From an uncultured Methanomassiliicoccus sp. (GTDB taxonomy: Archaea > Thermoplasmatota > Thermoplasmata > Methanomassiliicoccales > Methanomassiliicoccaceae): a DNA stretch of 41,261 nucleotides. Positions 40,143 to 41,261 of this stretch are shown piece after piece; the stretch's first letter is position 1, and every line of letters begins with the position of its first letter. The translations under genes were made by a program, and so were the position numbers. Below the pieces are notes generated by a model. The model was not told where the DNA came from, searched no databases, and saw only the letters and a program-made list of their open reading frames with translations. Where the stretch lies: positions 1 to 41,261 of the forward strand of contig CAJKXZ010000010.1 in the NCBI GenBank assembly GCA_905203995.1, read 5' to 3'.

Positions 40143-40397
40143 TTAACTCAGCAGCCAGTCGAGGACGTTAAGCTGTTTGATGCCGTTATGGGAAGTCAGC
40201 GGCTCGTGGTCCATAGTCAGCAGGTATTTGGGATTGTGGTCTGCGACGGCTTCCAAGGGCGCCAGCTCGCGGGCCAGCGTCTGTCCGTCGGCATCGCGGA
40301 CCGTATACGCCACTTGATAATACTCGCTGCCTTCCTCGCCGACGGCAATAAAATTAACTCTGGCACTTTGTAGCGTACTAAGGATCTGCAACACGTT
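40143..40397 (-). pseudogene. C-terminal remnant of a DUF4143-type AAA ATPase
   Basis: Only about 80 residues remain. The pattern ARVNFIAV..EGSEYYQVAYTVRDADGQTLARELAPLEAVADHNPKYLLTMD....GIKQLNVLDWLLS matches the end of ATP-binding proteins with a C-terminal DUF4143 domain (typically KEVDFVA...YIQVAY...RE..PL..I.DNYPK..L..D....GIK..N..DFLL). The frame is closed by a stop (TGA) a few codons upstream, and no P-loop or other upstream ATPase sequence is seen in the ~200 nt before the next gene. There is no ribosome site. These ATPases are common in methanogens in multiple copies and often decay. Confidence 0.7.
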
Positions 40398-40476
40398 ACT
40401 TCTCCCAGTTCAGGTACTGCTATTTCTTCATATGAATCCCCTAAAGACACGTGGCAGACATTCGTAGCTTCAGCAA

Positions 40477-40579
40477 TTTGCAGGACCTCTGCAAAAACCT
40501 CACACATTTCATGACTTTTTGCAGGACTTCTGCAAAAACTTACAACATTCCGCTAGTTTTTGCATAACCTCTGCAAAAA
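40477..40579. repeat. Three palindromic repeats with exact 41-bp period
   Basis: Copies at 40477-40497, 40516-40538 and 40557-40579 share the form TTTTTGCAG-gacyt-CTGCAAAAA (the third has TTTTTGCATAACCTCTGCAAAAA). The matching GCA lies at 40480, 40521 and 40562, i.e. a spacing of 41 nt each time; the 18-nt segments between copies are also related. Spacers are too short and too alike for CRISPR. A partial further unit may precede copy 1. The array lies between the cysteine desulfurase gene and the ATPase remnant. Confidence 0.8.
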
Positions 40580-40593
40580 TTGAAAGGAGCGCT

Positions 40594-41259
40594 TTAAGAA
40601 GAAAAAGTTCTGACGATGTAGTCAATCGTCTCCACAAAGCGGCGGCATTCCTCTTTGGTGTTGTAGAGGTAAAGGGAAGCGCGGGCGCAGCCGTTAATGC
40701 CGCGGGCGACAAAAAAGGGATGGGCACAGTGCATGCCGGAGCGGATGGCAATGCCGGCGATCTCATCGCAAATCATCGCGATGTCGTGGGAGTCCATGCC
40801 GCGGATGTTGAAAGAAAAGATCCCGCTGCGCTGGGCCGCGTCGACGGGAGGAAGAATGGTGACTGCTTCATTGTCCTGCAGACCGGCGGTAAGACAGCGG
40901 TTAAGCTCTTGTTCATGCGCGGCGATTTCCTCCATGCCGACCTGCTGCAGATAATCCACCGCCGCCCCGGCGCCGATGATGCCGGAGTAGTTCAGCAGTC
41001 CCGCTTCAAATTTCTCCGGCGGCGGCAGGAAAGCGACGTTTTCGTAGTCAGTCGTGCCGACCGAGCCCCCGCCGCTGATCAGCGGGCTCATTTTCTCCAG
41101 TACTTCGTCTTTGGCGTAGAGCACGCCGACTCCGGAAGGTCCGAGCATTTTATGCAGGGAAAAGGCCAGCATGTCGACGTCCAGCGCTTTAACGTCAATC
41201 TTCTGATGCGGAACGGACTGCGCGCCGTTTTCGCCGCAGTTGCTGATGATTCTGAATCC
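40594..41259 (-). CDS. sufS: Cysteine desulfurase, SufS/Csd type (5' partial)
   Basis: The last 221 codons, open to the right edge of the window; the ATG at 41172 is internal. A PLP enzyme that removes sulfur from cysteine for Fe-S cluster and thiocofactor synthesis. Seen: GAQSVPHQKIDVKALDVDMLAFSLHKMLGP with the PLP lysine in SLHK, GVGVLY, GGGSVG, FEAGLLNYSGIIG, and the C-terminal catalytic loop with Cys in AIRSGMHCAHP (R-x-G-x-x-C, as in SufS). The residue before GAQ is Asn (ENGAQ) where the family normally has Asp that contacts the PLP ring nitrogen. Downstream lie the 41-bp repeats. Confidence 0.9.
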   Translation of the reverse strand, partial: GFRIISNCGENGAQSVPHQKIDVKALDVDMLAFSLHKMLGPSGVGVLYAKDEVLEKMSPLISGGGSVGTTDYENVAFLPPPEKFEAGLLNYSGIIGAGAAVDYLQQVGMEEIAAHEQELNRCLTAGLQDNEAVTILPPVDAAQRSGIFSFNIRGMDSHDIAMICDEIAGIAIRSGMHCAHPFFVARGINGCARASLYLYNTKEECRRFVETIDYIVRTFSS

Positions 41260-41261
41260 AT

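Noticed and set aside
40477..40579. CRISPR array
   Set aside because: Only three copies, spacers of 18 nt that resemble one another, repeats imperfect, no cas genes nearby.
40395..40593. Coding explanation for the 41-bp repeats (Phe-Ala-Glu-Val-type peptides on the minus strand)
   Set aside because: A 41-nt period is not a multiple of three, so the copies fall in different frames.

Overview
The window looks like a piece of a methanogenic, probably host-associated, euryarchaeal chromosome. The sequence-level reasons are TATA boxes (TTTATATA-type) at the usual archaeal distance upstream of several genes, very short or leaderless starts with GTG, an archaeal-type class I HMG-CoA reductase, a DUF835 protein, a KorDABC-type 2-oxoacid:ferredoxin oxidoreductase, the hydrogenase maturation genes hypA and hypD, and very large InlB-repeat 'adhesin-like' surface proteins of the kind known from gut methanogens. 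The assignment to a family (a Methanomicrobiales lineage such as Methanocorpusculum, or Methanomassiliicoccales) is inference only. Base composition is a mosaic: AT-rich at about 1-21 kb and 32.4-36.4 kb, clearly GC-richer at about 21.5-32.3 kb and 36.5-41.3 kb.

Region 1 (1-21.2 kb), surface-protein island: the 3' part of a giant secreted protein (more than 4,100 codons, open to the left edge of the window) carrying about 36 InlB B-type repeats interrupted by one beta-helix-like domain; directly downstream with a strong Shine-Dalgarno is a small secreted protein that is a stand-alone copy of that same beta-helix domain; then a 1489-aa secreted, C-terminally membrane-anchored protein with a beta-helix, tandem unknown domains, InlB repeats and a juxtamembrane domain also found inside the giant. 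An 11-G tract lies just behind its signal peptide. A 3-TM membrane protein, a 339-aa internally duplicated protein and a 130-aa acidic protein on the opposite strand follow; I recognise none of these three.

Region 2 (21.4-23.9 kb): an IS1634/IS4-type transposase with a full Y2R3E6K signature, followed by about 650 bases with no convincing gene.

Region 3 (23.9-31.0 kb), metabolism: hypD and hypA on the minus strand; upstream of them an XRE-cupin regulator and an acyl-CoA synthetase overlapping by 4 nt; divergently, a P-loop ATPase followed by korD-korA-korB-korC. The divergent arrangement around one 126-bp promoter region suggests a regulated module in which exogenous organic acids are activated to CoA thioesters and reductively carboxylated (or 2-oxoacids oxidised) with ferredoxin.

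Region 4 (31.0-36.1 kb): HMG-CoA reductase (isoprenoid lipid synthesis), a short S-adenosylmethionine-decarboxylase-like protein, a surface protein with N-terminal anchor, an SPL-like radical SAM protein, tRNA-Ile(GAT), and a DUF835 protein.

Region 5 (36.5-41.3 kb): all on the minus strand, an unusual ACT-ACT-metallo-beta-lactamase fusion, an ArsB/NhaD-superfamily permease, endonuclease IV, the C-terminal remnant of a DUF4143 ATPase, three 41-bp-periodic palindromic repeats, and a SufS/Csd-type cysteine desulfurase cut by the window edge.
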